From: Pseudomonadota bacterium
Lineage (GTDB): Bacteria; Pseudomonadota; Alphaproteobacteria; Rhizobiales; Xanthobacteraceae
Assembly (NCBI GenBank): GCA_018971625.1
Contig: JAGXAJ010000022.1
Coordinates: forward strand, 1-53,604
Reading direction: 5' to 3'
DNA length: 53,604 bases
Positions within the stretch are counted from its first letter, which is position 1; each line of letters opens with the position of its first letter. Shown one piece after another: positions 15,992-24,549 of this stretch. The notes beneath the pieces are model-generated. The model was given only the letters and a program-made list of their open reading frames with translations, searched no databases and was not told the origin of the DNA. A program made the translations under genes and the position numbers.

Positions 15992-16522
15992 TCACACCCT
16001 CCGCCACAGCCATTCGACGATCTGACTGATGATGTCGCCAAACAGCAGAAGGACTGCCGACCACACCAGCGCAGAGAGGAAATTGGCGACCTGAAAGCTC
16101 CAATACGGCATCTCGAATATCCCGGCTACAAGCGGCACCGACGCGCGCAGCGGTCCGAAAAACCGGCCGATGAAAATGCCGGGTATGCCCCACTTTTTCA
16201 CGAACGCTTCGCCGCGCGGCACGATTTCCGGATAGCGCGACAGTGGCCACATCCGCGCGACGTGTTCCTTGTATGTGAAGCCGAACCAATAAGAGAGCCA
16301 ATCGCCGAGCGCTGCGCCAATTCCACCGCCAATCCAGACCGGCCAGAAGCTGATGCCGCTGGCGCCGATCAAGGCGCCGATTGCCACCAGCGCGCCCCAG
16401 GCCGGGATCAACAGCGAGATGAAAGCGAGCGATTCGCCGAATGCCAGCAGCAACACGATCGGTGCGGCCCAGGCCGAATGGTCGCGCACGAAATCGGCGA
16501 GCGCGCGCGCATATTCTTCCAT
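15992..16522 (-). CDS. DedA family membrane protein
   Basis: A 176-residue inner-membrane protein of the DedA/VTT superfamily, implicated in undecaprenyl-phosphate or phospholipid flipping and membrane homeostasis. Motifs seen are FGESLAFISLLIPAWGALV (the conserved re-entrant E...P region), GGIGAALGDWLSYWFG (G-D-x-x-Y-x-x-G) and GIFIGRFFGPLRASVPLVAGIFEMPYWSF (conserved R and G-P-x-R). ATG at 16522 follows GGGCGAGGG. Length is on the short side of the family but all signature motifs are present. Confidence 0.9.
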   Translation of the reverse strand: MEEYARALADFVRDHSAWAAPIVLLLAFGESLAFISLLIPAWGALVAIGALIGASGISFWPVWIGGGIGAALGDWLSYWFGFTYKEHVARMWPLSRYPEIVPRGEAFVKKWGIPGIFIGRFFGPLRASVPLVAGIFEMPYWSFQVANFLSALVWSAVLLLFGDIISQIVEWLWRRV

Positions 16523-16721
16523 CAACCCTCGCCCTTCCGCGATCCCGCCCCGGCCCTTGAACCCTCGTCGTGAACCTTTAATGGAGTCGCACGCCGAACA
16601 ACAGGTAAGCCGGCGCCTTGCGTGACTTCAAGTCACAAAGGCGGCTATAGTCCGTGCGCGCCTGTCCGCACCTTCGAATTTCGGCGCTAATCCTTCTCAA
16701 CATAACTGCAGGGAAAATCCG

Positions 16722-17090
16722 ATGATCGGTTCGTTGATGATGCGCGTGAGCGTGGTCGTTCTGTTAGCGGGGATGCTGGCCGGCATCGCAATGGGCATCC
16801 GTCAGGATTTCACGCTGCAGCCGGCACACGCGCATCTCAATCTGGTCGGCGGCGTCCTGCTGTTCCTGTTCGGATTGTACTACCGCCTGTTTCCGGCCGC
16901 AGCGGCCGACAGACTGGCCAAGCTCCAGGGCTGGCTACATATCATCGGCGGCATCCTGTTTCCGGCCGGCATCGCCATGGTCGTGCTTGATGGGCCGGCC
17001 TTCATCGCACTGCCGATCGTGGGATCGCTGATGGTAGTCGCGGCAACCGCGCTGTTCGCGCTGATCGTGTTCCGGACCTCGCGGGTGTGA
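16722..17090 (+). CDS. Small four-helix membrane protein of unknown function
   Basis: A 122-residue protein with four hydrophobic segments: VSVVVLLAGMLAGIAMGI, LNLVGGVLLFLFGLYYRLF, LHIIGGILFPAGIAMVVL and ALPIVGSLMVVAATALFALIV. The QPAHAHLNLVGGVLLFLFG motif, with a His-x-His before a helix, recalls small membrane proteins related to haem-copper oxidase subunit I or NnrS that are often seen in Bradyrhizobium. Whether it binds haem is unknown. ATG at 16722 is preceded by AGGGAAAA. It is a single gene upstream of parE. Confidence 0.75.
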   Translation: MIGSLMMRVSVVVLLAGMLAGIAMGIRQDFTLQPAHAHLNLVGGVLLFLFGLYYRLFPAAAADRLAKLQGWLHIIGGILFPAGIAMVVLDGPAFIALPIVGSLMVVAATALFALIVFRTSRV

Positions 17091-17100
17091 GCCGGGTGCC

Positions 17101-17117
17101 GGGACGGGCAACGTCCC
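17101..17117 (+). terminator. Candidate terminator between membrane gene and parE
   Basis: GGGACG-GGCAA-CGTCCC is a six-base-pair stem ten bases after the stop at 17090. A run of six T residues follows about 15 bases beyond the stem, further than usual, so termination strength is doubtful. Confidence 0.4.
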
Positions 17118-17207
17118 CGTTCCGCTGGTCATTTTTTAAGCCCATCCATGGCATAGTCGGACAAGCCGATTCGCCGTGCATTCCTTGCGCGCAACACATG
17201 AAGAAAT

Positions 17208-19265
17208 ATGCCTAAATCATTGAAATCAGCAGAGAAAAATAAGTCGTCGAACGATCTGTTTGCGGCCACGGAACCCAAAAGGCGGGCCTCGCCGAAGGCC
17301 GCCACGCGCGGTTCCGGCGCCGAGGCCGGTTACACTGCGGCCGATATCGAAGTGCTCGAAGGCCTGGAGCCGGTGCGCCGCCGACCCGGCATGTATATCG
17401 GCGGAACCGACGAAAAGGCGCTGCATCATTTGTTCGCCGAGGTCATCGACAATTCCATGGACGAGGCCCTCGCGGGCCATGCCTCCTTCATCGAAGTCGA
17501 ATTGAGCGCCGACGGCTTCCTGACCGTGACCGACAACGGCCGCGGCATCCCGGTCGACCCGCATCCGAAATTTCCGAAAAAATCCGCGCTCGAAGTCATC
17601 ATGTGTACGCTGCACTCCGGCGGCAAATTCGACTCCAAGGTCTACGAGACCTCGGGCGGATTGCACGGCGTCGGCGTGTCTGTGGTCAACGCGCTGTCCT
17701 CCCGGCTCGAAGTCGAGGTCGCCCGCAGTCAGAAGCTCTATCGCCTCGCCTTCGAACGCGGCCATCCGAAGGGCAAGCTCGAAGACCTCGGCAAGATCAA
17801 CAACCGCCGCGGCACCAAAATTCGGTTCAAGCCGGACAGCGAGATTTTCGGCGCCAAGGCCTCGTTCAAGCCGCAACGGCTGTTCAAGATGGCCCGCTCC
17901 AAAGCCTATCTGTTTGGCGGTGTCGAAATCCGCTGGCGCTGCGCGCCCGAACTGCTGAAGGGCATCGAGGACGTTCCTGCTGAAGACACTTTCCACTTCG
18001 CCGGCGGATTGAAGGATTATCTTGCCGCCGCCGTTCATGCCGACACGCTGGTGCATCCCGATATCTTCGCCGGAAAATCGGGCCGCAATGGCGCCCATGG
18101 CGCCTGCGAATGGGCCGTCGCATGGACTGCCGACGCAGACGGCTTTTTCTCGTCGTATTGCAACACGGTGCCGACGCCCGATGGTGGTACCCATGAATCG
18201 GGGATGCGCAGCGCATTGTTGCGTGGCCTGAAGGATCACGCCGAGCGCGCCGGACAGGGCAAGCGCGCCGCCAGCGTCACCTCGGAAGACGTCATGGTGG
18301 GCGCTGCCGTGATGCTCTCGGTGTTCGTGCGCGAGCCGGAATTTCAGGGCCAGACGAAAGACCGTCTCGCCACCGCCGAGGCGCAGCGCATCGTCGAGCA
18401 GTCGATCAAGGACCCGTTCGACCACTGGCTGTCGGGCAATCCGCTGCAGGCCAGCCGATTATTGGATTTCGTCATCGAACGCGCCGAGGAACGGCTGCGT
18501 CGCCGCGCAGAAAAGGAAACCTCGCGCAAGACGGCGGCGAAGAAGTTGCGGCTGCCCGGCAAGCTCTCCGATTGCACCAACAGCGCAACCGAAGGCTCGG
18601 AATTGTTCATCGTCGAAGGCGACAGCGCCGGCGGCAGCGCCAAGCAGGCGCGCGACCGCCAGACCCAGGCGATCCTGCCGTTGCGCGGCAAGATCCTCAA
18701 CGTCGCTTCCGCGACCAAAGACAAGCTCACCGCCAACGCGCAGCTTGCCGATCTGATGCAGGCGATCGGCTGCGGCACCGGTCCTCACTACCGTGAAGAG
18801 GACTTGCGTTACTCGCGCATCATCATCATGACCGATGCCGACGTCGACGGCGCCCATATCGCCTCGCTGCTGATCACGTTCTTCTACCGGCAGATGCCGC
18901 GGCTGATCGACGAGGGTCATCTCTATCTGGCGGTGCCGCCGCTATACAAACTTACCCACGGTAGCAAGACGGTCTATGCGCGCGACGACGCCCACAAGGA
19001 TGCGCTGATCAAGAGCGAATTCAACGCCAATGCCAAGGTCGAAGTTAACCGCTTCAAGGGCCTTGGCGAGATGATGGCACAGCAGTTGAAGGAAACCACC
19101 ATGGATCCGGCCAAACGGACGCTGCTCAAGGTGGTGCTGCTGGCCGACGACCGCGAAGGCACCGCTGATTCGGTCGAGCGGCTGATGGGCACCAAGGCGG
19201 AAGCGCGCTTCGCCTTCATTGCCGAAAAGGCGGAATTCGCCCGCGACGATTTATTGGACGTATGA
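17208..19265 (+). CDS. parE: DNA topoisomerase IV subunit B
   Basis: A 685-residue ATPase subunit of topoisomerase IV, which unlinks daughter chromosomes with ParC. The GHKL ATPase domain shows EVIDNSMDEALAGHA, VTDNGRGIPVDPH and SGGLHGVGVSVVNALS. The TOPRIM domain has LFIVEGDSAGGSAKQARDR and IIIMTDADVDGAHIASLL; RFKGLGEMMAQQLKETTMDP is near the C-terminus. The absence of the long insert and the sequence HSGGKFDSKVYETSGGLHG favour ParE over GyrB. An unconserved Lys-rich leader of about 35 residues precedes YTAADIEVLEGLEPVRRRPGMYIG. ParC is not in the window. Confidence 0.95.
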   Translation: MPKSLKSAEKNKSSNDLFAATEPKRRASPKAATRGSGAEAGYTAADIEVLEGLEPVRRRPGMYIGGTDEKALHHLFAEVIDNSMDEALAGHASFIEVELSADGFLTVTDNGRGIPVDPHPKFPKKSALEVIMCTLHSGGKFDSKVYETSGGLHGVGVSVVNALSSRLEVEVARSQKLYRLAFERGHPKGKLEDLGKINNRRGTKIRFKPDSEIFGAKASFKPQRLFKMARSKAYLFGGVEIRWRCAPELLKGIEDVPAEDTFHFAGGLKDYLAAAVHADTLVHPDIFAGKSGRNGAHGACEWAVAWTADADGFFSSYCNTVPTPDGGTHESGMRSALLRGLKDHAERAGQGKRAASVTSEDVMVGAAVMLSVFVREPEFQGQTKDRLATAEAQRIVEQSIKDPFDHWLSGNPLQASRLLDFVIERAEERLRRRAEKETSRKTAAKKLRLPGKLSDCTNSATEGSELFIVEGDSAGGSAKQARDRQTQAILPLRGKILNVASATKDKLTANAQLADLMQAIGCGTGPHYREEDLRYSRIIIMTDADVDGAHIASLLITFFYRQMPRLIDEGHLYLAVPPLYKLTHGSKTVYARDDAHKDALIKSEFNANAKVEVNRFKGLGEMMAQQLKETTMDPAKRTLLKVVLLADDREGTADSVERLMGTKAEARFAFIAEKAEFARDDLLDV

Positions 19266-19385
19266 CGCACCTTCACAATTTAATAAGCGAAAACAATAAC
19301 TTAATTGATATTGGCATGGCAGCGTTGAGAGCTCTCGCGGACCGTTTTCCGGCCGGTGTGGTGCTGGCGCAACAGCATTTCCGGC

Positions 19386-19411
19386 GGAACCGGCTATAAC
19401 AAAACTACGGT
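19386..19411 (+). promoter_or_regulatory. Possible EcfG-like promoter of the porin gene
   Basis: GGAAC, 17 bases, then CGGT lies about 57 bases upstream of the porin start. The alphaproteobacterial general-stress sigma factor EcfG recognises GGAAC-N16/17-CGTT, so this is a one-mismatch fit. It could be chance. Confidence 0.25.
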
Positions 19412-19467
19412 ATTCGAGATTCTCCAGGCGGTCCAAATCGGACGCTGAAATGGCTGAGGGGTTTAAA

Positions 19468-20253
19468 ATGAAAAAGGTGTTGCTCGCTCTGACCGCAGTT
19501 GCGGCGTTCAGCGGATCTGCTTTTGCGGCTGATTTGGCCCCTCGCACCTACACCAAGGCTCCGCCGATGGCAGTCGCGCCGAGCTGGACCGGCTTCTACA
19601 TCTTCGGCGGCGCCGGCGGCGGCGTTTGGGATGCGAACGACACGGTGCTTTCGTCCGCGACACTTGCGCCGCTGACCATCAACTCGCGCCAGGGTGGCGA
19701 CGGTTGGTTTGGCACGGTCGGCGCCGGCTACGACTGGCAGTTCGGCGGCAACTGGGTCGCCGGCATCTTGGCCGATGGTCAGTTCGGCAGTCTGCGTGGC
19801 AACATTGCCGACCCATTCGCCGCTCTCACCGGCACCGAGAAGCTTCGTGACACCTACGCTGTCGGCGCCCGCCTCGGCTATCTGGTTGCGCCTAACGTTC
19901 TGTCGTATATCAACGGCGGCTGGACCGGTTCGGACTGGTCGGGCTCCACGTTGACCAACCTTAGTGGTACGCCGCAAGGCTTGCACACCAACAGCTTCTC
20001 CACCAACAGCGGCGTGTTCATCGGCGGCGGTGTCGAGAACAACCTGAACATCTTCGGCATCACGGCGCCGGGCTGGTTCATGAAGACCGAATACCGCGCT
20101 GCCTATTACGGCAACAGCAACCTCGGTGAATTCTCCGATGCGACCGGCGCGCTCGCTGGCAACACGATTGCCTTCAAGCCGCTCGTGCAGACCGTCAGCA
20201 CCTCGCTGGTCTATCGCTTCAACTGGGGTGGCCCGGTCGTCGCGAGGTACTAA
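19468..20253 (+). CDS. Outer membrane beta-barrel protein, Omp25/Omp31 family
   Basis: A 261-residue outer-membrane protein. MKKVLLALTAVAAFSGSAFA is a clean signal peptide cut before ADLAPRTYTKAPPM. Next comes SWTGFYIFGGAGGGVWDAN, the conserved first strand of the Omp25/31 barrel. Alternating aromatic strands follow, ending VSTSLVYRFNWGGPVVARY with the terminal aromatic recognised by the Bam machinery. Such proteins stabilise the rhizobial and Brucella outer membrane. The ATG at 19468 has GAGGGG seven bases before it; an in-frame ATG at 19450 lacks a site. A strong terminator follows, so it is probably an abundant monocistronic message. Confidence 0.92.
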   Translation: MKKVLLALTAVAAFSGSAFAADLAPRTYTKAPPMAVAPSWTGFYIFGGAGGGVWDANDTVLSSATLAPLTINSRQGGDGWFGTVGAGYDWQFGGNWVAGILADGQFGSLRGNIADPFAALTGTEKLRDTYAVGARLGYLVAPNVLSYINGGWTGSDWSGSTLTNLSGTPQGLHTNSFSTNSGVFIGGGVENNLNIFGITAPGWFMKTEYRAAYYGNSNLGEFSDATGALAGNTIAFKPLVQTVSTSLVYRFNWGGPVVARY

Positions 20254-20280
20254 GCTGATCTGAGGCTCATCGCTCGATGA

Positions 20281-20309
20281 AAAGCCCCGGCTTCGCCCGG
20301 GGCTTTTTT
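20281..20309 (+). terminator. Strong Rho-independent terminator of the porin gene
   Basis: AAAGCCCCGG pairs perfectly with CCGGGGCTTT across a CTTCGC loop (UUCG-type) and is followed by TTTTTT. It starts 27 bases after the porin stop. It is the clearest terminator in the window. Confidence 0.93.
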
Positions 20310-20437
20310 GTGCCTGCTTGTACGGATCTCGGGACGTCCCGAAGCCGGAAAGCACCATCAGCACTTGCCTTCATTGTGTCCGAACGTCACTCTGCGACCT
20401 TCGCAGATCGCCACAAGGCGCCGGTGAGGATCTGACT

Positions 20438-20623
20438 ATGCGCAGATTGCTACTGATCGTTGGTTTTCTGGCACTGGTCTCCGGACTGCTCTGGATTGGC
20501 CAGGGTACCGGCGTGATCAAATGGCCCTCGGAAAGCTTTATGATCAACCAGCTGCAATGGGCCGGCTACGGCGCGGCGCTCGCCGGATTCGGCCTGATCC
20601 TGATCTGGCAAAGCAAGCGCTAA
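20438..20623 (+). CDS. Small two-helix membrane protein
   Basis: A 61-residue protein, MRRLLLIVGFLALVSGLLWI then GQGTGVIKWPSESFMINQ, then WAGYGAALAGFGLILIWQ ending in SKR. Two hydrophobic helices are joined by a short loop with a WPSESFM motif; proteins of this build recur in Rhizobiales and are uncharacterised. ATG at 20438 has GTGAGGA seven bases before it; the frame runs upstream into non-coding sequence. It starts well after the porin terminator, so has its own promoter. Confidence 0.75.
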   Translation: MRRLLLIVGFLALVSGLLWIGQGTGVIKWPSESFMINQLQWAGYGAALAGFGLILIWQSKR

Positions 20624-20680
20624 AGTCCGATCGGTTTTGATTCCAGTCAGCGGGACTCCACCGATCAGCACCGTCCGGCA

Positions 20681-21940
20681 TTAATTACCCGAAGCCGCCG
20701 GCGAGTGCACATGCTCGGGCCGGACGCCGATCGCGATCAGGCGAGCGGTAATGCCCTGCAGCCATGGCACCGCGTTGATCACACGCATGAACAGTGGCAC
20801 CTTGAGAGATCGATCGCCCGGCTTCAGCGCGACGCTGATGATCCTGTTTTGGATCACCGTCTGCATCGTCTGCGTCATCCGCACCGGAAACTCCCGGCGC
20901 CGGCGTACCGCGTCCAGTTCATGCTCCGACGGACAGCCCTTGGCGAGCCTTGCCGCCAGAAGATTCGCGGTCGCAACCGCATCCTGAACCGCAAGGTTGA
21001 CGCCGACGCCGCCCACCGGCGACATCGCATGCGCTGCGTCGCCGATGCAAAGCAGCCCGGACCGGACCCAACGGATCAGCCGGTTGATCGCCACCGTCAA
21101 CAGCTTCACGTCATCCCACGTCTTCACGTCCGCCATGCCTTGTTTGAGGATCGGCGCCATCGACGTGATATCCGCGCGGAACGCATCGAGGCCGCGCGCT
21201 TTCACCGCATCGTATTGTCCCTTGGCAATCACATAGGCGCATTGCCAATAATCGCCGCGATCGAACGTCACCATCATCTTGCCTGGCTCCAGCCGCGCGA
21301 ACAGGCTCTCGTTTTCGTCCACACGGCGCCCGGCGCGAAACCACAGCACGTCCATCGGCGCGCCGATTTCCTCCACCTTGAGATTGGCGCGCTCGCGCAC
21401 GATCGAATGCCGGCCGTCGCATCCGATGGTCAGCTCCGCGTCTATCCTGACCGGCCCTTCCGGCGTATCGGCGATCACCCCCGTGACACTATCGCCAGAC
21501 CAGATCAGGTCGGTGGCATTCGCCTCCATCATCACCTTGAGCTGCGGAAATTTCTGGCCCCGCGCGCGCAGGAAATTGAGAAAGTCCCACTGCGGCATGA
21601 AAGCGATGAAAGGATAATTCGCCTTGACGCGGCTCAAATCGGCGACCCGGATCTTGGTGCCACCGAACATGCCGTCCATTTTCTGCAACTGCTGGTGCGG
21701 CAATTTCAGGAAATCGTCGATCAGGCCGAGTTCATGCATGATCTGTAGCGTCGAAGGATGGACGGTATCGCCGCGAAAATCTCGAAAGAAATCGGCGTGT
21801 TTTTCCAGTACGATGGTTTCGATTCCGGCGCGGCCGAGCAGATAGCCCAGCACCATGCCCGCCGGGCCGCCACCGACAATGCAGCAACGCGTTGTTATCG
21901 TGCGCGAAGGTTTGCGATCCGGGGGAGTGCCCGCGTCCAT
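20681..21940 (-). CDS. FAD-dependent monooxygenase (PHBH-like)
   Basis: A 419-residue flavoprotein of the group A hydroxylase family. RCCIVGGGPAGMVLGYLLGRAG is the FAD-binding Rossmann motif with the following acidic strand end (IVLEKH). IGCDGRHSIVRERA is the DG motif and CIGDAAHAMSPVGGVGVNLAVQDA is the GD motif binding the FAD ribityl chain. Such enzymes hydroxylate aromatic or polyketide compounds using NAD(P)H and O2. The substrate cannot be inferred and no catabolic partners lie nearby. ATG at 21940 has GGAAG before it. The gene is complete. Confidence 0.88.
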   Translation of the reverse strand: MDAGTPPDRKPSRTITTRCCIVGGGPAGMVLGYLLGRAGIETIVLEKHADFFRDFRGDTVHPSTLQIMHELGLIDDFLKLPHQQLQKMDGMFGGTKIRVADLSRVKANYPFIAFMPQWDFLNFLRARGQKFPQLKVMMEANATDLIWSGDSVTGVIADTPEGPVRIDAELTIGCDGRHSIVRERANLKVEEIGAPMDVLWFRAGRRVDENESLFARLEPGKMMVTFDRGDYWQCAYVIAKGQYDAVKARGLDAFRADITSMAPILKQGMADVKTWDDVKLLTVAINRLIRWVRSGLLCIGDAAHAMSPVGGVGVNLAVQDAVATANLLAARLAKGCPSEHELDAVRRRREFPVRMTQTMQTVIQNRIISVALKPGDRSLKVPLFMRVINAVPWLQGITARLIAIGVRPEHVHSPAASGN

Positions 21941-22057
21941 GATTCGGCTTCCATGCTCGATTGCGGTAAACTCAACGCCGGAAGCTTTTTATCTCAGACA
22001 CGCTGCCGTCGCGATACGTCAATTCGACGGACACCGATTTGGTTGCAGCCGGCAGCT

Positions 22058-22580
22058 TCAGATACGGTACCGCATCGCCCGGAATTGAACTGGGGCCCCG
22101 GGGGTCGGTGATTCCTTTGGCCACGCCGTGAGGAAGACGTCATCGACCATCTGGTCGAAATAAACCGGGATCTGCTTGTGATTGACGGTCTCGGCCATTT
22201 CGCTGACAGCCCGCCGGGTGTGCTGGGCGACCTGGACCAGGTTCTCGCCGGGCTTCAGCAATTCCTTGGCGAAGGTCCGCGTGACCCGCGGAAAAGACCG
22301 AAAACACCCCTTCCGGCAGTTTGCGTCATCGGCGCGAGCCCGCCGCCGCCAGCCAATGCGCGAGTACCCGGACGTTCGAATGGATTGTTGCGGCAGGCGT
22401 CGAACACCAGAATCGCGGTGCGCACGTTCTTGTTCTGCAGCCGCTCGATAATGCGGTCGACAAGGACCGAAGCATTGCGCACCAGTTCTTCCTGACCTTC
22501 GCTCGCAGCCGGCACGTTGGCGTGCGCAACGTAACCAACCACGTGCCGGATGGGGACGAAAAGCGCCGTTGCAACGGCTC
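22058..22580 (-). pseudogene. Caspase-like (peptidase C14) protein remnant
   Basis: Pieces of a caspase-family domain occur in three frames. First comes SGTWLVTL (matching the GTNWLV part), then in a second frame ANVPAASEGQEELVRNASVL and ILVFDACRNNPFERPG, which contains the usual catalytic cysteine (DACR.NP). Then, after another shift near 22280, come LLKPGENLVQVAQHTRRAV and IPVYFDQMVDDVFL, the C-terminal end of the domain. The catalytic histidine region (SGHG) and N-terminus are missing, as is the segment between the second and third pieces. Intact relatives are secreted or cytoplasmic peptidases, often with extra repeats, of unclear role. This copy is clearly dead. Confidence 0.75.
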
Positions 22581-22879
22581 GGCTGGGTCGGGCAGCGGCT
22601 GGCGAAGGCCGCGGAACCGACGCGCGAGCTGGCCTACCCGGTCGCATTTATGCAAAAACATTAAGCTTTTTCGGCGCTTCCCGCGACTGCTCCATTGACT
22701 TTGGCCATTTCGACCCTATGTTTCGGTCGAACGCGGCCTTGGATCGAAACGCGATTCCTTGGTTTGCCGCTCGTCAGCGTAAGACACAGCCTCCAGCTTC
22801 CTAGAGCGCGCCGTTTCGGGGCTAAACGCGACAGCCTTTTTACCTTCGATTCCGAACGGCGGTGTCGACTAGAGGCTCA
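22581..22879. other. Leader region of the DEAD-box helicase gene
   Basis: About 300 bases with no recognisable gene. The right part should be the helicase promoter and 5' leader; helicases of this class are often cold-induced through long leaders, but I see no defined structure here. Confidence 0.4.
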
Positions 22880-24322
22880 ATGTCTTTTTCCCATCTCGGC
22901 CTTTCCGACAAGGTCCTCGCCGCCGTAGCGGCCGCCGGTTACACCACCCCTACCCCCATTCAGGATCAGGCGATTCCTTATGTTCTGGCCCGCCGGGATG
23001 TTCTCGGCATCGCCCAGACTGGCACTGGCAAGACCGCAGCCTTCGTCCTTCCGATGCTCACCATGCTGGAAAAGGGCCGCGCCCGCGCCCGGATGCCACG
23101 GACCCTCATTCTCGAACCGACGCGAGAACTCGCCGCCCAGGTAAAGGAGAGTTTCGATAAATACGGTGCCGGCCAGAAACTCAACGTCGCGCTTTTGATT
23201 GGCGGCGTCTCGTTTGGCGACCAGGACAGCAAGCTGATGCGGGGCGTCGACGTGTTGATTGCAACGCCCGGCCGCCTGCTCGACCATACCGAACGCGGCG
23301 GCCTGCTGCTGACCGGCGTCGAACTGTTGGTGATCGACGAAGCCGACCGCATGCTGGACATGGGCTTCATTCCGGACATCGAGCGCATCTGCAAGATGAT
23401 CCCGTTCACCCGGCAAACCTTGTTCTTCACCGCAACGATGCCGCCGGAAATCCGCAGAGTCACCGAAACCTTCCTGCACAATCCCGAAAAAGTCGAAGTT
23501 TCCAGGCCCGCTACCACTGCCGTTGGCGTATCCCAGTTCCAGGTCGCCGTCGGCTGCGAACCACACGAGAAGCGCGAGACGTTGCGGCGGCTCTTGCGCG
23601 ACGCCAAGGACCTGCAGAACGCCATCATCTTCTGCAACCGCAAGCGCGAAGTGGCGCTGCTGTACAAATCACTGCAGAAACACGGTTTCAGCGTCGGCGC
23701 GCTGCACGGCGACATGGATCAATCGGCCCGCACCCAGGCGCTGGATCAATTCCGCAAAGGCGAAATCCCGCTGCTGGTGGCCTCCGACGTCGCAGCCCGT
23801 GGCCTCGATATTCCCGCCGTCAGCCACGTCTTCAATTTCGACGTCCCCCATCATGCCGATGACTACGTCCATCGCATCGGCCGCACCGGCCGCGCCGGCC
23901 GCGCCGGCACCGCGATCTCCATCGTCACCCCTCTCGATCAGAAATCGATGGCGGCGGTCGAAAAGCTGACCGGACAGACCATTCCCCATGCGGAAGGTAG
24001 CGCTCCCGCCGACGCGCCGACGGAAGCCTCCAGCGACCGTTCCGAGAAGGCGCGCGAGTCGCGCAGCCGCGAAGGTTCACGCGGCGGCCGCAAGCCGCGG
24101 CGCGAACGTGAGCGCGAGCCCCGGCGCCCGCATGGCGGCCGTGGTCCCGCCCCGCAAAGCCAGCAGACCGCGGCATTCAACCCACCGGGCAATCCGCCGC
24201 CGCGCACGCCTTCGATCGGCCGTCCAGAAAGGGCACCCGCGCAGCGCGATACCATCTCGGAGCCCGCCGATCACTCGCATCTTCCGGCATTCCTGCTGCG
24301 GCCGGTTCGCGCCAGAGTTTAA
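22880..24322 (+). CDS. DEAD-box ATP-dependent RNA helicase, RhlE-like
   Basis: A 480-residue RNA helicase unwinding RNA duplexes in ribosome assembly or mRNA decay. Motifs run in order: Q motif FSHLGLSDKVLAAV..YTTPTPIQ, Walker A AQTGTGKTA, PTRELAAQ, TPGRLLDH, Walker B VIDEADRMLDMGF, SAT-equivalent FFTATMP, then helicase C motifs LVASDVAARGLDIPAV and HRIGRTGRAGRAG. After residue 370 the tail is unstructured and rich in Arg, Ser, Gly and Pro (SRSREGSRGGRKPRR), as in RhlE proteins that bind RNA nonspecifically. ATG at 22880 follows AGAGG; a GTG at 22862 is less likely. Confidence 0.93.
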   Translation: MSFSHLGLSDKVLAAVAAAGYTTPTPIQDQAIPYVLARRDVLGIAQTGTGKTAAFVLPMLTMLEKGRARARMPRTLILEPTRELAAQVKESFDKYGAGQKLNVALLIGGVSFGDQDSKLMRGVDVLIATPGRLLDHTERGGLLLTGVELLVIDEADRMLDMGFIPDIERICKMIPFTRQTLFFTATMPPEIRRVTETFLHNPEKVEVSRPATTAVGVSQFQVAVGCEPHEKRETLRRLLRDAKDLQNAIIFCNRKREVALLYKSLQKHGFSVGALHGDMDQSARTQALDQFRKGEIPLLVASDVAARGLDIPAVSHVFNFDVPHHADDYVHRIGRTGRAGRAGTAISIVTPLDQKSMAAVEKLTGQTIPHAEGSAPADAPTEASSDRSEKARESRSREGSRGGRKPRREREREPRRPHGGRGPAPQSQQTAAFNPPGNPPPRTPSIGRPERAPAQRDTISEPADHSHLPAFLLRPVRARV

Positions 24323-24549
24323 TTCGCCCAATCTGGTTCGATCGAGACTGATCAACAGATTCTGATGCGACAGCGTCTGGCACGCGACCGGGGCTCAACC
24401 TGGGAGATATTATCCCCTCGACCCCTGCAACCTTCGCTGGAACCCGTTTACCGGTCGTTCACCCTCCTCCGTTAGCTTGAGCGCGATATATCGGACATTG
24501 CGCGTTCAGGGGCGACGGGCACGACGCCCGCCTATTTGGGGACAAGAAG
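24323..24549. other. Intergenic region upstream of the GGDEF gene
   Basis: These 227 bases hold no gene I recognise. A small CGGGC-ACGAC-GCCCG hairpin lies about 20 bases before the GGDEF start and could affect translation. Confidence 0.35.

Noticed and set aside
17226..18425. 399-codon minus-strand frame
   Set aside because: It is antisense to parE, whose ATPase and TOPRIM motifs are clear on the plus strand.
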